Assembly (NCBI RefSeq): GCF_003369915.1
Contig: NW_022881614.1
Location: forward strand, 7,771,001-7,835,000
Direction of reading: 5' to 3'
DNA length: 64,000 nucleotides
Source: Drosophila miranda
Taxonomy: Eukaryota > Arthropoda > Insecta > Diptera > Drosophilidae
In this document: piece after piece, positions 23,144 through 33,675 of the stretch
Layout: the number at the start of each line of letters is the position of its first letter
Numbering within the stretch: position 1 is the first letter of the stretch
The notes under the pieces: generated by a model
What the model was told of the DNA's origin: nothing
Databases searched by the model: none
The model's input: the letters and a program-made list of their open reading frames with translations, nothing else
Position numbers and translations under genes: made by a program

Positions 23144-25652
23144 TGAAGGTTATGCAGCTCAACCTCAACCACTGCGCTGCGGCTCAAGACCTGCTGAGCC
23201 AATCCATAAGAAAATTGGCAATTGACCTCGCCATCCTCAGCGAGCCATATCAAACTAGGGAGACCCCTGATTTCATCTTGGATGCCACCAAAAAGGCCGC
23301 GATATGGCTATGCGGGGCCACGCCATTGCAGCTTTCCCTCTCAAGCGCTGCGGCTGGATTTGTGCGCGCTAAGGTCGGAGGTGTGTGGATATACAGCGTC
23401 TACCTCGCCCCAAGCCTGACGCTCTCCGAGTTCGCAGGTACTCTAGACAACCTAGCGGCTGATGCTAGAGGACGTCACACAGTAGCCATTGGAGGGGACT
23501 TCAACGCGTGGGCTGAGGAGTGGGGAAGCGTGGCGACGAATGCGAGAGGAAGAGCTCTGCTGGAGATCATCTACACAGGGAGCGACCACAGGGCAATTAT
23601 CTGGGACATAGGCCAACAGACGTCTAGCGTAGAGACAGCTGCGCCCAGATGGAGATGCTATCGCGCCGAAACGCTCAATACGGCCCTGTTCACGGAGTTT
23701 ATGTCCAACCTCACGGCGAATGGAAATGCCGAATGCATGGCCAACCATGTTATGGAGCATCTGGAGGCAGCATGCACTGCCACCATGGCGCAGAGAAAGC
23801 ACTACGGTCGCCACCACCAACCTGTGTTCTGGTGGAACGAGGAGGTGTCACTCGAGGAAGTCGAACGAGCAGCCAGGAGCATCAGCCCGAACAAGGCTCC
23901 GTGGCCGGACTCTATCCCCAACAGAGCCCTCTTGCTAGCCCTCTCCACGCGTCCGGACATCTTTGCGAAGCTGCTCAATCAGTGCCTTCGTGAAGGAGTG
24001 TTCCCTGTGAGGTGGAAAATCCAGAAGCTAGTGCTTATTCCCAAGCCAGGCAAGCCGCCGGGGACAGCGTCGTCGTATAGGCCTATCTGCCTGATCGACA
24101 CCGCGGGTAAACTGCTTGAGAAGGTGGTTTGCGCGCGGCTGGAACGCTCCATCGCGGATGCTGGCGACCTCTCACCGCACCAATACGGCTTTCGCAAGGC
24201 CCGATCCACGATAGACGCCGTTCGTAAGGTGGTGGACATTGCCTCCGGTGCAATTGCCGGCACTCGGTGGAAAGGCGGCGGGAAAGAGTATTGCCTAGTA
24301 GTCACTCTAGACATTAAGAACGCGTTCAACACGGCGAGGTGGAGCTGCATCCTAAGGGCGCTGGAGAGTTTCGAAACACCCAGGTACCTGCAGCGGATGG
24401 TACAAAGCTACTTTGGGAGAAAGCTGCTCTTGTACGACACGCAGGCTGGCACGGAGAAATACGAGGTATCGGCAGGCGTCCCGCAGGGTTCAGTGCTGGG
24501 CCCCACACTGTGGAACGCAATGTACGATGGCATCTTGCGACTCAGCCTCCCCCACGGAGTACACATGGTGGGTTTTGCAGACGATGTGGCTGTCCTAGTG
24601 GTGGCAAAAGACCTGTCCGTCGTGGAAACGACCTGCAACCAGACGATAGCGCGCATCCAACAGTGGCTGGACCTGGTCGGGCTCGAACTCGCACCCCACA
24701 AAACACAGGCAGTGCTGGTATACAGCCGGAAGAAAGTCGAGACGGCCAACATCTCAGTGGCAGGTACCCTGGTTTCGTCTAAGCGCGCTATCAAATACCT
24801 TGGGTCCTGGTGGACACACGTCTCTGCTTTCGGGAGTACTTGGCCTACATGGGCACGAAGGCGGCGACCACCAACGGTGCGCTCTCGAGGCTAATGCTGA
24901 GCTCCCGAGGACCAAAGCAATGGCGGCGACAACTGCTAACGAGTGTCACGAGATCGGTGATGCTATATGCGGCGCCAATCTGGGCAAAGGCCCTTCAAAC
25001 AGCAAGCTACGCACGGGGTCTGGCAGCCTCGCACCGCCTCTCTTCGATTCGGATCACCAGTGCCTTCCGAACGGTCTCGGACGAGGCAGCACACGTGATC
25101 GCAGGCATAGCACCCCTGGAATTCCTGGCGGAGGAACGGTCCACCTACTACCAGGAAACACATGGCAGAGGAATGGACGTGGCTGCGAAAAGGCAGGTAC
25201 GCATGGCGTGCAAACAGGAGAGCCTCAGAAGGTGGCAACAGCGCTGGGACACGACGACTAAGGGGCGTTTGACTCACCAGCTTATCCCGTCCATCGACGC
25301 GTGGGTAAACAGGAAGCACGGGCAGGTCAACTTTTACCTGACTCAGCTCCTCAGTGGTCACGGCTGCTTCCGAAGCTACCTTCATCGCTTCGGGCTTGCG
25401 GACTCCGCAGAATGCTCTTGGTGCGGACACTACGTTGAGGAGGATGCCGAACATGGAATATTTTCGTGTGGCAGGTTCGCAGCGCAGCGCCAGCGGCTAG
25501 AAGAAGCGCTGGGTGGGGCCGTAGTCAAGCAGAACTTAGTGCCGTGCATGCTCCTGTCCCCAGAAAACTGGGAGGCGACGAGCTACTTCGCGGCGACCAT
25601 TATGAGGGAACTGCGCGCCGTTGAGCACCAGACAAGAGTCCAGTTAGACTAA
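23143..25652 (+). pseudogene. R1-type LINE ORF2 (endonuclease and reverse transcriptase), deleted and frameshifted
   Basis: Begins MKVMQLNLNHCAAAQ, an APE-type endonuclease start, with SEPYQT, GGDFNAW and SDHRAI. The usual middle of the endonuclease is missing between LLEII and YTGSDH (about 23570), and a second segment is missing between WWNEEV and SLEEVE (about 23850). RT carries YRPICL, TLDIKNAFN, GVPQGSVLGP and GFADDVAVL. A single-base loss in a G-run near 24803 shifts the frame. The downstream frame contains the C-terminal C-x2-C-x7-H-x4-C-like motif (CSWCGHYVEEDAEHGIFSC) and ends at 25652. It is not functional. Confidence 0.85.
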
Positions 25653-25797
25653 ACGAAGCCTGCACATGTGTGAAGCATTGCTTCACGGCCGTACCACACA
25701 TGTTGAGCTTGCATAGCCTAACTTCTAATATAGTTTGCTTTAAGTATAAAATAAGTTGTAAATACGAGCAATTAAATGGAATTAAAAAAAAAAAAAC

Positions 25798-27246
25798 ATT
25801 CACAGTGGGAATTGGAATGCCACTCGACGCACAAACAGAAACAAACAAAAACATTCATTCCACAAGTGCAGTTCGTAATACTCTTCTTCCTCGGCGGCGG
25901 GCAGGCCGGGTTACCAAAAACGTTCCATCAGAACTACAATACTCATCAGAATCGAGGAGGGAAAGCACTCAAACAGCTGGAATTGGTTTCCGATTGCAAA
26001 GGTTCCGGATAGTTCCAGTTAACGATTGTCTATCATTCCATATATTTCGTCTCGAGGAAACTTTAGAGGCACAGAACTTGGCATTTGTTGTTGCTATTGC
26101 CACTGTTGCTGTTGCTGTTGCTGTTGCTGAGCTGTTGCATGCAGCACAACTGTCGAGCTAACGGCACCCGGTGCTGCTTAGCTGGCCAAGCAGTCAGTGG
26201 AGGTAAATCAAAGCAGCCATTTTGCCACTTGGATAACAATAAGCAAGGGAATTATTGGAATGGATAGAGTAGAGAAAAACCAAGTAAAATGGCTCAAAGT
26301 GGCACCTTTTCTGTACAATTTGCTTTTTAATTAACCGATTTGCCGTTTGCCAATGCGGCTACCAATCTTTATCTTTATCTTTGCGTATATCTCTCTTTTT
26401 GCCTGAACAACTTTGAATTCCAATTTGAATGGGAAAAGACAGGGGTCGGAGGGGGCCATGATATTGGAGATTGTAGATTGGGAAACCCACAAAATTGAAC
26501 CCAGATGACATTCAGTTGCATAGCAAAGAGCTTTCGGCCACCACAGCACGAAACAACTGAAATAATATGAAAAACTTGACTTGGGCGAAACAGAACATCT
26601 ACACATGGCTGGCTGCTGGCAACATATGTTAATTCTATTTGATATTCAAAACAACAACAACAACAGAAACAACAACAAAAACATCTACATATAACTACAC
26701 GGAGCTGGAAACCAGTTTGCATACGTGAGTATATAAACGAATCATATGTAAAAACATATGTACATACATCTGTATATATGAATGTTTATAGAGGTTTAAA
26801 TAAAGCTTCTTGTCGCTGGGTGGGGGTTTATTGTGCTTGCCAAAAAATCTAGTGTATCTCAAGCGTAAACACCATCTAGCAGATCAAGATTCCGATTCGA
26901 ATGCTGCCCACTTTCTCGCTAGTTTCCGTTCTTGGATCTCTGCTCTCTGGGAGACAGAGAGGATAGTGCAACGTAACGCGCTTAAGCACTGTCCCAGGGT
27001 TAACGTTGCAACAGTGCAGATCTGTAGATCTGTGGATCTGTAGATCCGAGCTTTGTAGTGCTGTGTAGCTCGCCATTCTGTGTCTTTGTTCTTCCATCCC
27101 ATAACTGTATTTCAGTGACAATGAGGTCGCGCTCGAGCTTGTCTCGCGGTTCGAGTTGCGTTTTCTGTTTTTCAGTTTTTCTGTTTAAAGTTTCACAAAA
27201 AAAATTTATTTTCTTTTATCCGTATTACTCGTATTTGTATTCGTTG
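25798..27246. other. Non-coding DNA
   Basis: Contains a short CTGTTG microsatellite (about 26100-26130), an ACA-rich tract (about 26650) and a TATGTACATACAT tract. Short open frames show no domain. The stretch ends against copy B of the 1.1-kb repeat. Confidence 0.4.
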
Positions 27247-28369
27247 TTATACCCGATACTCAAAATGAGTATTGGGGTATATTAGATTTGTGGTAAAAGT
27301 GGATGTGTGTAACGTCCAGAAGGAATCGTTTCCGCCCCCATAAAGTATATATATTCTTGATCAGCATCAATAGCCGAGTCGATTTAGCCCTGTCTGTCTG
27401 TCCGTCTGTCCGTCCGTCCGTCCGTCCGTCCGTCCGTCCGTCCGTCCCCTTCAGCGCCTAGTGCTCAAAGACTATAAGAGCTAGAGCAACGATGTTTTGG
27501 ATCCAGACTTCTGTGATATGTCACTGCTACAAAAATATTTCAAAACTTCGCCCCGCCCACTTCACCCCCAAAAAAGGACCAAAATCTGTGGCATCCACAT
27601 TTTTAAAGATACGATAAAACCAAAAACGCAGAATCGGTTAGGATGACCATATCTTCTAGAGTGCAAAATCTGAACCAGATCGTATAATTATTATAGCCAG
27701 AATCAAGAAAACAATTTCATTCTTTCTTGCTCAGTCTCTCTCTAACACACAGGTTTCATGGTCGGTTTTGTCAATTGCAAAATATGAGTTCAAGGATCTC
27801 AGAACCTATAAGAGCCAGAGCAACCAAATTTGGTATCCACACTCCTGTGATTTCGGACCTTGACCGTTTCGTGTCCAAATTTCGCCACACCCCCTTCCGC
27901 CCCCGCAAAGGACGAAAATCTGGGTTATCCACAAATCTCAGAGACTATTAAGGCTAGAGTAACCAAATTTGGTATCCGCACTTCTGTTAGATCTCACTAT
28001 AAAACCTATATCTCAGAATTTCGCCCCACCCCCTTCCGCCCCCACAAAAAACGAAAATCTGTTGCATCCACAATATTGCACATTCGAGAAAACTAAAAAC
28101 GCAGAATCATAGATAATGACCATATCTATCAGATTGCTGAATCTGGATCAGATCGGATCATTTTTGTAGCCAAAAGCAAGAAATCAATTTTCAGTGGCTA
28201 CGCAGCGCCCGACGTCACGCTCAGACTGATTTTCTGTCTCTCTCGCACGCACTCTTTGTCGTGTCGTTTAATATTAGCGGCGTCTGCCGGAGGAGAGTTA
28301 TACTGACTTAGTATCGGGTATAACTGTAGAGTTGCGGTCTCCGCAGCAACTCACAACGTTCCCCCTCGT
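27247..28369 (-). repeat. 1.13-kb dispersed repeat, copy B (inverted)
   Basis: Same family as 21265-22391, on the minus strand. It runs from TTATACCCGATACTC on the left to CCCCCTCGT on the right, with a GTCC(GTCC)n tract near 27405-27445. It pairs with copy C as a head-to-head inverted repeat separated by 456 bp. Confidence 0.85.
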
Positions 28370-28825
28370 TTTTTCTTAATTTCATGCCGCAATGCTTCCG
28401 CGTGTTTTTTCCCCTATTTCTCTCTCTGTCTCATCGCGGCCTAGGGGCAGCCATGCTTCACGGCACAATCGAACACTGGAAGATTGCAGGCGGACGGCTA
28501 GGGCTGGAGGCGCTCTGCCAAATGCCAAGCCAAACCAACAACAGATTGAGCCAAAACAATACACAAAACCATGTGCACGGCTCGGTCAATTGCGGTTAAG
28601 ATCGAGATCGAGTGGGCCCAGGCCCAGGCCCAGGCGGCAACCGGTTTGCGAGACAGAAACGGCAAAAAATAATGGGCGACAAAATTAAAACACACACAAC
28701 AAATGACAGTGGTTCGCAGCGTATTAGAAGGGAGACGGGATACGGTGGACGGGAGAACTCATCGCTGAAATAAAAGTCTCCCAATGGCGTCTATGTTCGG
28801 GGACTTCCCCGATTCGACACCTCAA
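28370..28825. other. Spacer between inverted repeat copies B and C
   Basis: A 456-bp non-repeated spacer with short open frames on both strands and no domain. It is the loop of a potential 2.7-kb hairpin formed by copies B and C. Confidence 0.5.
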
Positions 28826-29950
28826 ACGAGGGGGAACGTTGTGAGTTGCTGCGGACACCGCAACTCTACGGTTATACCCGATACTAAGTCAGTATGGCTC
28901 TCCTCCGGCAGACGCCGCTAATATTAAACGACACGAAAAAGAGTGCGTGCGAGAGAGACAGAAAATCAGTCAAGAGCGTGACGTCGGGCGCTGCGTAGCC
29001 ACTGCAAATTGATTTGTTCCTATTGGCTATAAAAATGATCTGATCTGATCCAGATTCAGCAATCTGATAGATATGGTCATTATCTATGATTCTGCGTTTT
29101 TAGTTTTCTCGAATGTGCAATATTGTGGATGCAACAGATTTTCGTCCTTTGTGTAGGCGGAAGGGGGTAGGGCGAAATTTTGAGATACACGTTTAATAGT
29201 AAGATCTAACAGGAGTGCGAATACTAAATTTGGTTACTCTAGCCTTAATAGTCTCTGAGATTTTTGAATATCCCCAGATTTTCGTCCTTTGCGGGGGCGG
29301 AAGGGGGTGTGGCGAAATTTTGAAACAAACTCGTCTCGGTCCGATATATTAGGAGTGTGGATACCAAATTTGGTTGCTCTAGCTTTTGTAGTCTCTGAGA
29401 TCTAGGCGCTAATGTTTTACTCTAAGCAAAGCCGCCTATGCTACGTGTGTGTTAGAGAGAGAGAGACAGGGCGAGAAAAAATGAAATTGTTTTCTTGATG
29501 CTTGCTATAATAATAATTCCGCAGTCTTAAAGATATGGTCATTCTCTACAATTCTACGTTTTTGGTTTTCTCATATCTTTAAAATTGTGGATGCCACAGA
29601 TTTTCGTCCTTTGTGGGGGCGGAAGTGGGCGGGGCGAAGGTTTTAAATATTTTTGTAGCAGTGACATATCACAGAAGTCTGGATCCAAAACATCGTTGCT
29701 CTAGCTCTTATAGTCTTTGAGCACTAGGCGCTGAAGGGGACGGACGGACGGACGGACGGACGGACGGACGGACGGACGGACGGACGGACAGACGGACAGA
29801 CAGACAGGGCTCAATCGACTCGGCTATTGATGCTGATCAAGAATATATATACTTTATGGGGTCGGAAACGATTCCTTCTGGACGTTACACACATCCACTT
29901 TTACCACAAATCTAATATACCCCATTACTCATTTTGAGTATCGGGTATAA
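28826..29950 (+). repeat. 1.13-kb dispersed repeat, copy C
   Basis: Same ends and internal structure as copy A (ACGAGGGGG ... GGGTATAA), with an expanded GGAC tract (about 29738-29790) in place of the mixed GGACAGAC of copy A. A small deletion near 29517 removes bases present in A. Confidence 0.85.
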
Positions 29951-30179
29951 AAATAAGGGCACTTCAGAGAGGAGCCTCAATGGCCAATTTGAGCTGTAGA
30001 AATGTTGTGCTCGTGCTGCTTTGCTTCCTTTTGCCAGTAATTTCTTCGCACATTTTCACACAATGAAGAAGGTGGGGAAAAAGAGAGATGAAGCGATGAA
30101 TAGATATATGTATGTACATAGAGGTAGATAGAGACCCGATTAAAATTAAAGCCGTTTCCCAGACACGCTTCCAACTAAC

Positions 30180-30330
30180 CAAAGGAGACCGCGGCGCTCT
30201 GGACGATGGCAGCGCTGGCGGCCAGCAGCGTGATCAACGCCCACGCGCTGTAAATGTGCAGAATCCGATGGCTGCCAGCGCCGGCGCCACAGCTGGCGCA
30301 GACGGACGACGCAGCAGCAGCAGACGCCAT
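30180..30330 (-). CDS. First coding exon with signal peptide, likely of the CUB-like gene (exon 1)
   Basis: An ATG at 30330 opens 50 codons, ending one base into a codon at a GTTAGT donor. The translation begins MASAAAASSVCASC and continues into a hydrophobic core (SAWALITLLAASAAIVQSAA), a signal peptide or signal anchor. Codon use is GC-rich at third positions, as in host genes and unlike the TE frames nearby. The next exons on this strand with extracellular-type cysteines are at 5371-5531 and 4084-4474, so the intervening intron would exceed 24 kb and hold most of the transposons. The link between these exons is inference. Confidence 0.5.
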
Positions 30331-30742
30331 GTTTTTCTCAGCAATAGTGTGGGATGGGACGCGGCTATTACGGTTAGGTTTCGTATAAAATCGGCTTTAA
30401 AGTGCCGTTGATCGTCGTTTGGTTTTGGCTCTAGTATTGGATTTCACTCGGGGCCACAAAAACACAGTTGCGATTTAATCACTGGGGGTTTTGTTTCATA
30501 ATAGCTACTGGAAAAACATTCCCGAGTATTCACTGGCTATTTTAGTGGACTGGGGGTGTGGTTCGTTCACCCGCGCGCACTTTTTGAATCTGAGCCAGGC
30601 TCTCTGCGCCACCCTCGACAACAACACGACTGGGGGCCGAAAACTGATACGCTGCTGGGTGCACTTGAACTTGCTGCGTCGAATGATGGAACCGTTGTGA
30701 GCGCAGCGCAGCTTGGCGCTTGGCTTGGCGACTACCTCGCCG

Positions 30743-31203
30743 AAACCATGATGCAATTATACAAGGTGGTCTCGTCGGCAAAAGTTAGTCCCTTAACGTA
30801 TGCTAGCAATAAGTGCGAGTGAAGGGCACATAGTATAGTGAGTGTGAGTGAGACGGTACATGTTGATGTTGACCCTTAACAGGCCCGTGGGTTTTAAAAT
30901 TTTAAAATAAAATGATTTTACTGATATATTAATATTTAAATTTTATGCAGCCATTAATAATTTTTTTTCAACATTTTTAGTTATATTAAAATGTTCTTTT
31001 ACATAATATATAAAGATTACTTCTAATTCTGTGGTATTTTTTTTATATGCTTTTTATAATTTTGTTGTTGTCGGGACATAAGGGTTAAGAATATATCAAA
31101 GAATTCGTCCGTGAACAACCTTCATCATCAACAAGCAAGCATGCACTGACGATAAGGGACAACACGAACACCACCTTGTATAATTGCATCATGGCCGAAA
31201 CGA
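30743..31203. repeat. Element with about 33-bp inverted repeats
   Basis: ATGATGCAATTATACAAGG (in 30749-30770) recurs as its reverse complement at about 31177-31195. The match extends to CCGAAAC on the outside, with weaker similarity inward (GTCCCTTA). The interior is AT-rich and non-coding. The structure suggests a foldback or MITE-like element, but no target duplication was identified. Confidence 0.5.
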
Positions 31204-32798
31204 CGACGATCAACGCAAGGTGCATGAAAAGAAGGTGACCGTTTTCTTTTCCTTTCTCTCTCTTCGAATGAATACAGTCGGTTAAGAACAGGCTGTATGT
31301 ATGTACAGGCAAATAGAATAGGGAAAATTAAATTACAATTGAAAGATAAGAATGCAGTGCAGTGTATCGAAGTCTTAAGCACAAATTAATTCGAATTGGT
31401 CACTGTTAGGAGAGCGCCGTTCAGAATGCTTCACCTTATACAAACACATCTTGACGCCAACGAGGGAGCAATACGATCGATCTGATCTAGTCACTGCTAT
31501 CACGAAAACGAAACTTAAAACTCTTTGACTTGACATGGGGCGTGCTCTTAAATTATTTCTTCCTAACAACAAAAAAAAAAAGCTCGTAACAACTGTAACG
31601 CCGCAAATAATCCAACGAAGCAGACGGAGGTAGGCAGAGACAGAGACAGCGACAATCAGACAGACAGGGCAGGCACGAGCCAAGCCAAGGAAGCTGCTAA
31701 GCAAAATAGAAATCGAAATCTTGAGCACGAAAATAGTGTTCTCCCCCGCCACCAGCAACCAGCCACCCGCCCCCACCCAGCAACTTCAATCATCAGCAAT
31801 CAGTGCAACAACAACTGTGACTCATGGAGCTTACGGGCGTCAAACGGATTTTTGCATTCTGTTTTGTTTCTGTATTTTTTCCTGCGTGCGCTCTCTTCTG
31901 TTTTTGGGGTCTTGTCTGGGGTCTGTAACCCAATTTTGAAACGAGTCAAGTCGAGAGTCGAGAGTGACGAGCGGCAGCAAAGTAAGGAAAAAGAACGCAG
32001 CCATGTCGCCTGCATGGGGATGTGGGAAGACGGAATACAAAAATTACGGCAAAAGACGTTCGTTCATTCTTTCGGCAAAAAAAATCGAAAACAGTTCAAA
32101 CAACATAGGTCAGACGGGATGAGAGCACGAAACACATCTGCATGCAAGAGCGATGCCTGCAATATGTATACCCGTTGTGTGTGTGTGTGTGTGCGGCAGA
32201 GCAAATTGGAGTTTACCTTAAGCTTAAGCCCAGCGAGGTGACAGGGATTCGCTCTCAAGGCTAACGGAATCAGAAAGTAGGTTAAAGCGCAGTTGATCCC
32301 CATAAATTTCCCAACCCATCCATCCATACAAAAGGTACATCGGATCCTTTGCTTTGTCCTGACGAGGTACACGGGAATAAAACAAATAGTAAAAACTGCA
32401 CCTTCTATGGGCGGTACGGGTGGGCATTCATTGACTTCACTTCAAGACGTATTCCTAAAAATTAAAGATACCACAACAACTCCACATTTACTTAGACTTA
32501 CTATTATGTATATTTATTTAAGTACATAAAAAGTACATACATACATACATACATATGTGCATATGAAGAGTGAAATAGTAGATTTTACAACTTTGTCAAT
32601 TTGCAGTTGCAGAGTCTTCAAGTTTTTGTTTGTCTGGCAACAAAATATTGAAAACTCTTGAGCATTGCATAAGGTAAACACGGGAAAGCAAACAAACCGT
32701 TTGGCCAGCGGAGACCGGATCGGGCCAGATCGGGCCAGCAGCAATATCTCTGTTACGGCTCACCTCATGGCAACAACAGCAAAGCGACTGCAGCCGGT
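31204..32798. other. Non-coding DNA
   Basis: Short open frames only. Contains a GT microsatellite (about 32176-32192) and CATA repeats (about 32537-32555). No domains or transposon ends were recognised. Confidence 0.4.
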
Positions 32799-33128
32799 AT
32801 GGCCAGCATGAAAAACCTGGCTCCATTTTCCCATTTTATGCATTGCTGTTTTTGTGTCGTTGCGCTGCATTTGGCCGCTTGCCAGTCTACACAAGTGGAA
32901 GCAGTTGCGCCGTTGTTGCAGCCTCGCGTAGATTGTGGAGCTAAAAATAAACTACATGTAATTATAGGCGCTGCAACCGCTGACGCCGACTGCGACTTGT
33001 TGCACTTACAGCCATGCCCAAAAAGCCGAACTGGCTGTGAGAGACTCCCTGTCTTTAAGAGAGCGACTTGCTGTCAGATTTGTCGGGCTTGGATGAAATC
33101 TTGTCCTGCTATCAAGTCCCTCACATAG
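32799..33128 (+). CDS. Possible small secreted cysteine-rich protein
   Basis: A 109-codon frame starts at 32799, or at the second Met at 32808. It opens with a signal-like hydrophobic run (FMHCCFCVVALHLAAC), then a short acidic/neutral segment and a mature part with about nine cysteines. These include DCDLLHLQPC and ATCCQICRAW; the CC-x2-C pattern resembles single von Willebrand factor C-type secreted proteins. No homologue is recognised. The frame could also be fortuitous, or part of a spliced gene, since an AG acceptor-like site (AATTATAG) lies at 32961-32968. Confidence 0.4.
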   Translation: MASMKNLAPFSHFMHCCFCVVALHLAACQSTQVEAVAPLLQPRVDCGAKNKLHVIIGAATADADCDLLHLQPCPKSRTGCERLPVFKRATCCQICRAWMKSCPAIKSLT

Positions 33129-33675
33129 ACACGTTTAACGTCTTGTTGGGCCCACTCAGAGGTGCCCACCAGTGGCTAACCTTGGCCCAAATGCTCTTGA
33201 AGCTGGTATAAAACACCGAAAACCTGGGAGTGGCAGACAGCCGATATAGAAGGTATTTATTTATCCTGCTCAAACGATTCCAGTGCAATGTCAGTTCTTT
33301 TCGCGAGTGCATATACTCATGGATACATGTTCAATAAGACATTTTTAAATTAATTATAATTTTAATTTGTTTAATAGAATATAGCATTGTTCAGCAACAT
33401 CTTTGCAGCATGCCTTTCGCAACATGTATGAGTTTACGCTTTCCGCAACACATGTAGTGTTATCAACCTCATTTCTGTAGGCGCGAAGCTCAAATGCTAA
33501 TAAAAAATGTCTAGTAAATTCCAAGTTGTTCGTTGTTGTTGCGGGTCTCCTCCTGGGGTTTTCTAGGAATACAACGGATTTCTGCTAAATTAAAACCATT
33601 ATATGTTGTGGAGGAATTATTATCTAAAATACTAATTGTGTATATGTATATGTACAGGGATGATTGTTTATGAGG

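Larger units (their letters stand above)
20346..25797 (+). mobile_element. R1-clade non-LTR retrotransposon, degenerate and interrupted
   Basis: Comprises a leader, ORF1 in two pieces, ORF2 and a 3' UTR ending in a 13-14 base A-run near 25797. ORF1 is split by a 1.13-kb repeat at 21265-22391. The ORF1 stop and ORF2 start overlap as TAATG (23141-23145), the arrangement used for coupled re-initiation in many LINEs. The R1 clade is inferred from the CCHC-bearing Gag, the apurinic-type endonuclease and the RT sequence. The left boundary is approximate. Confidence 0.75.
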
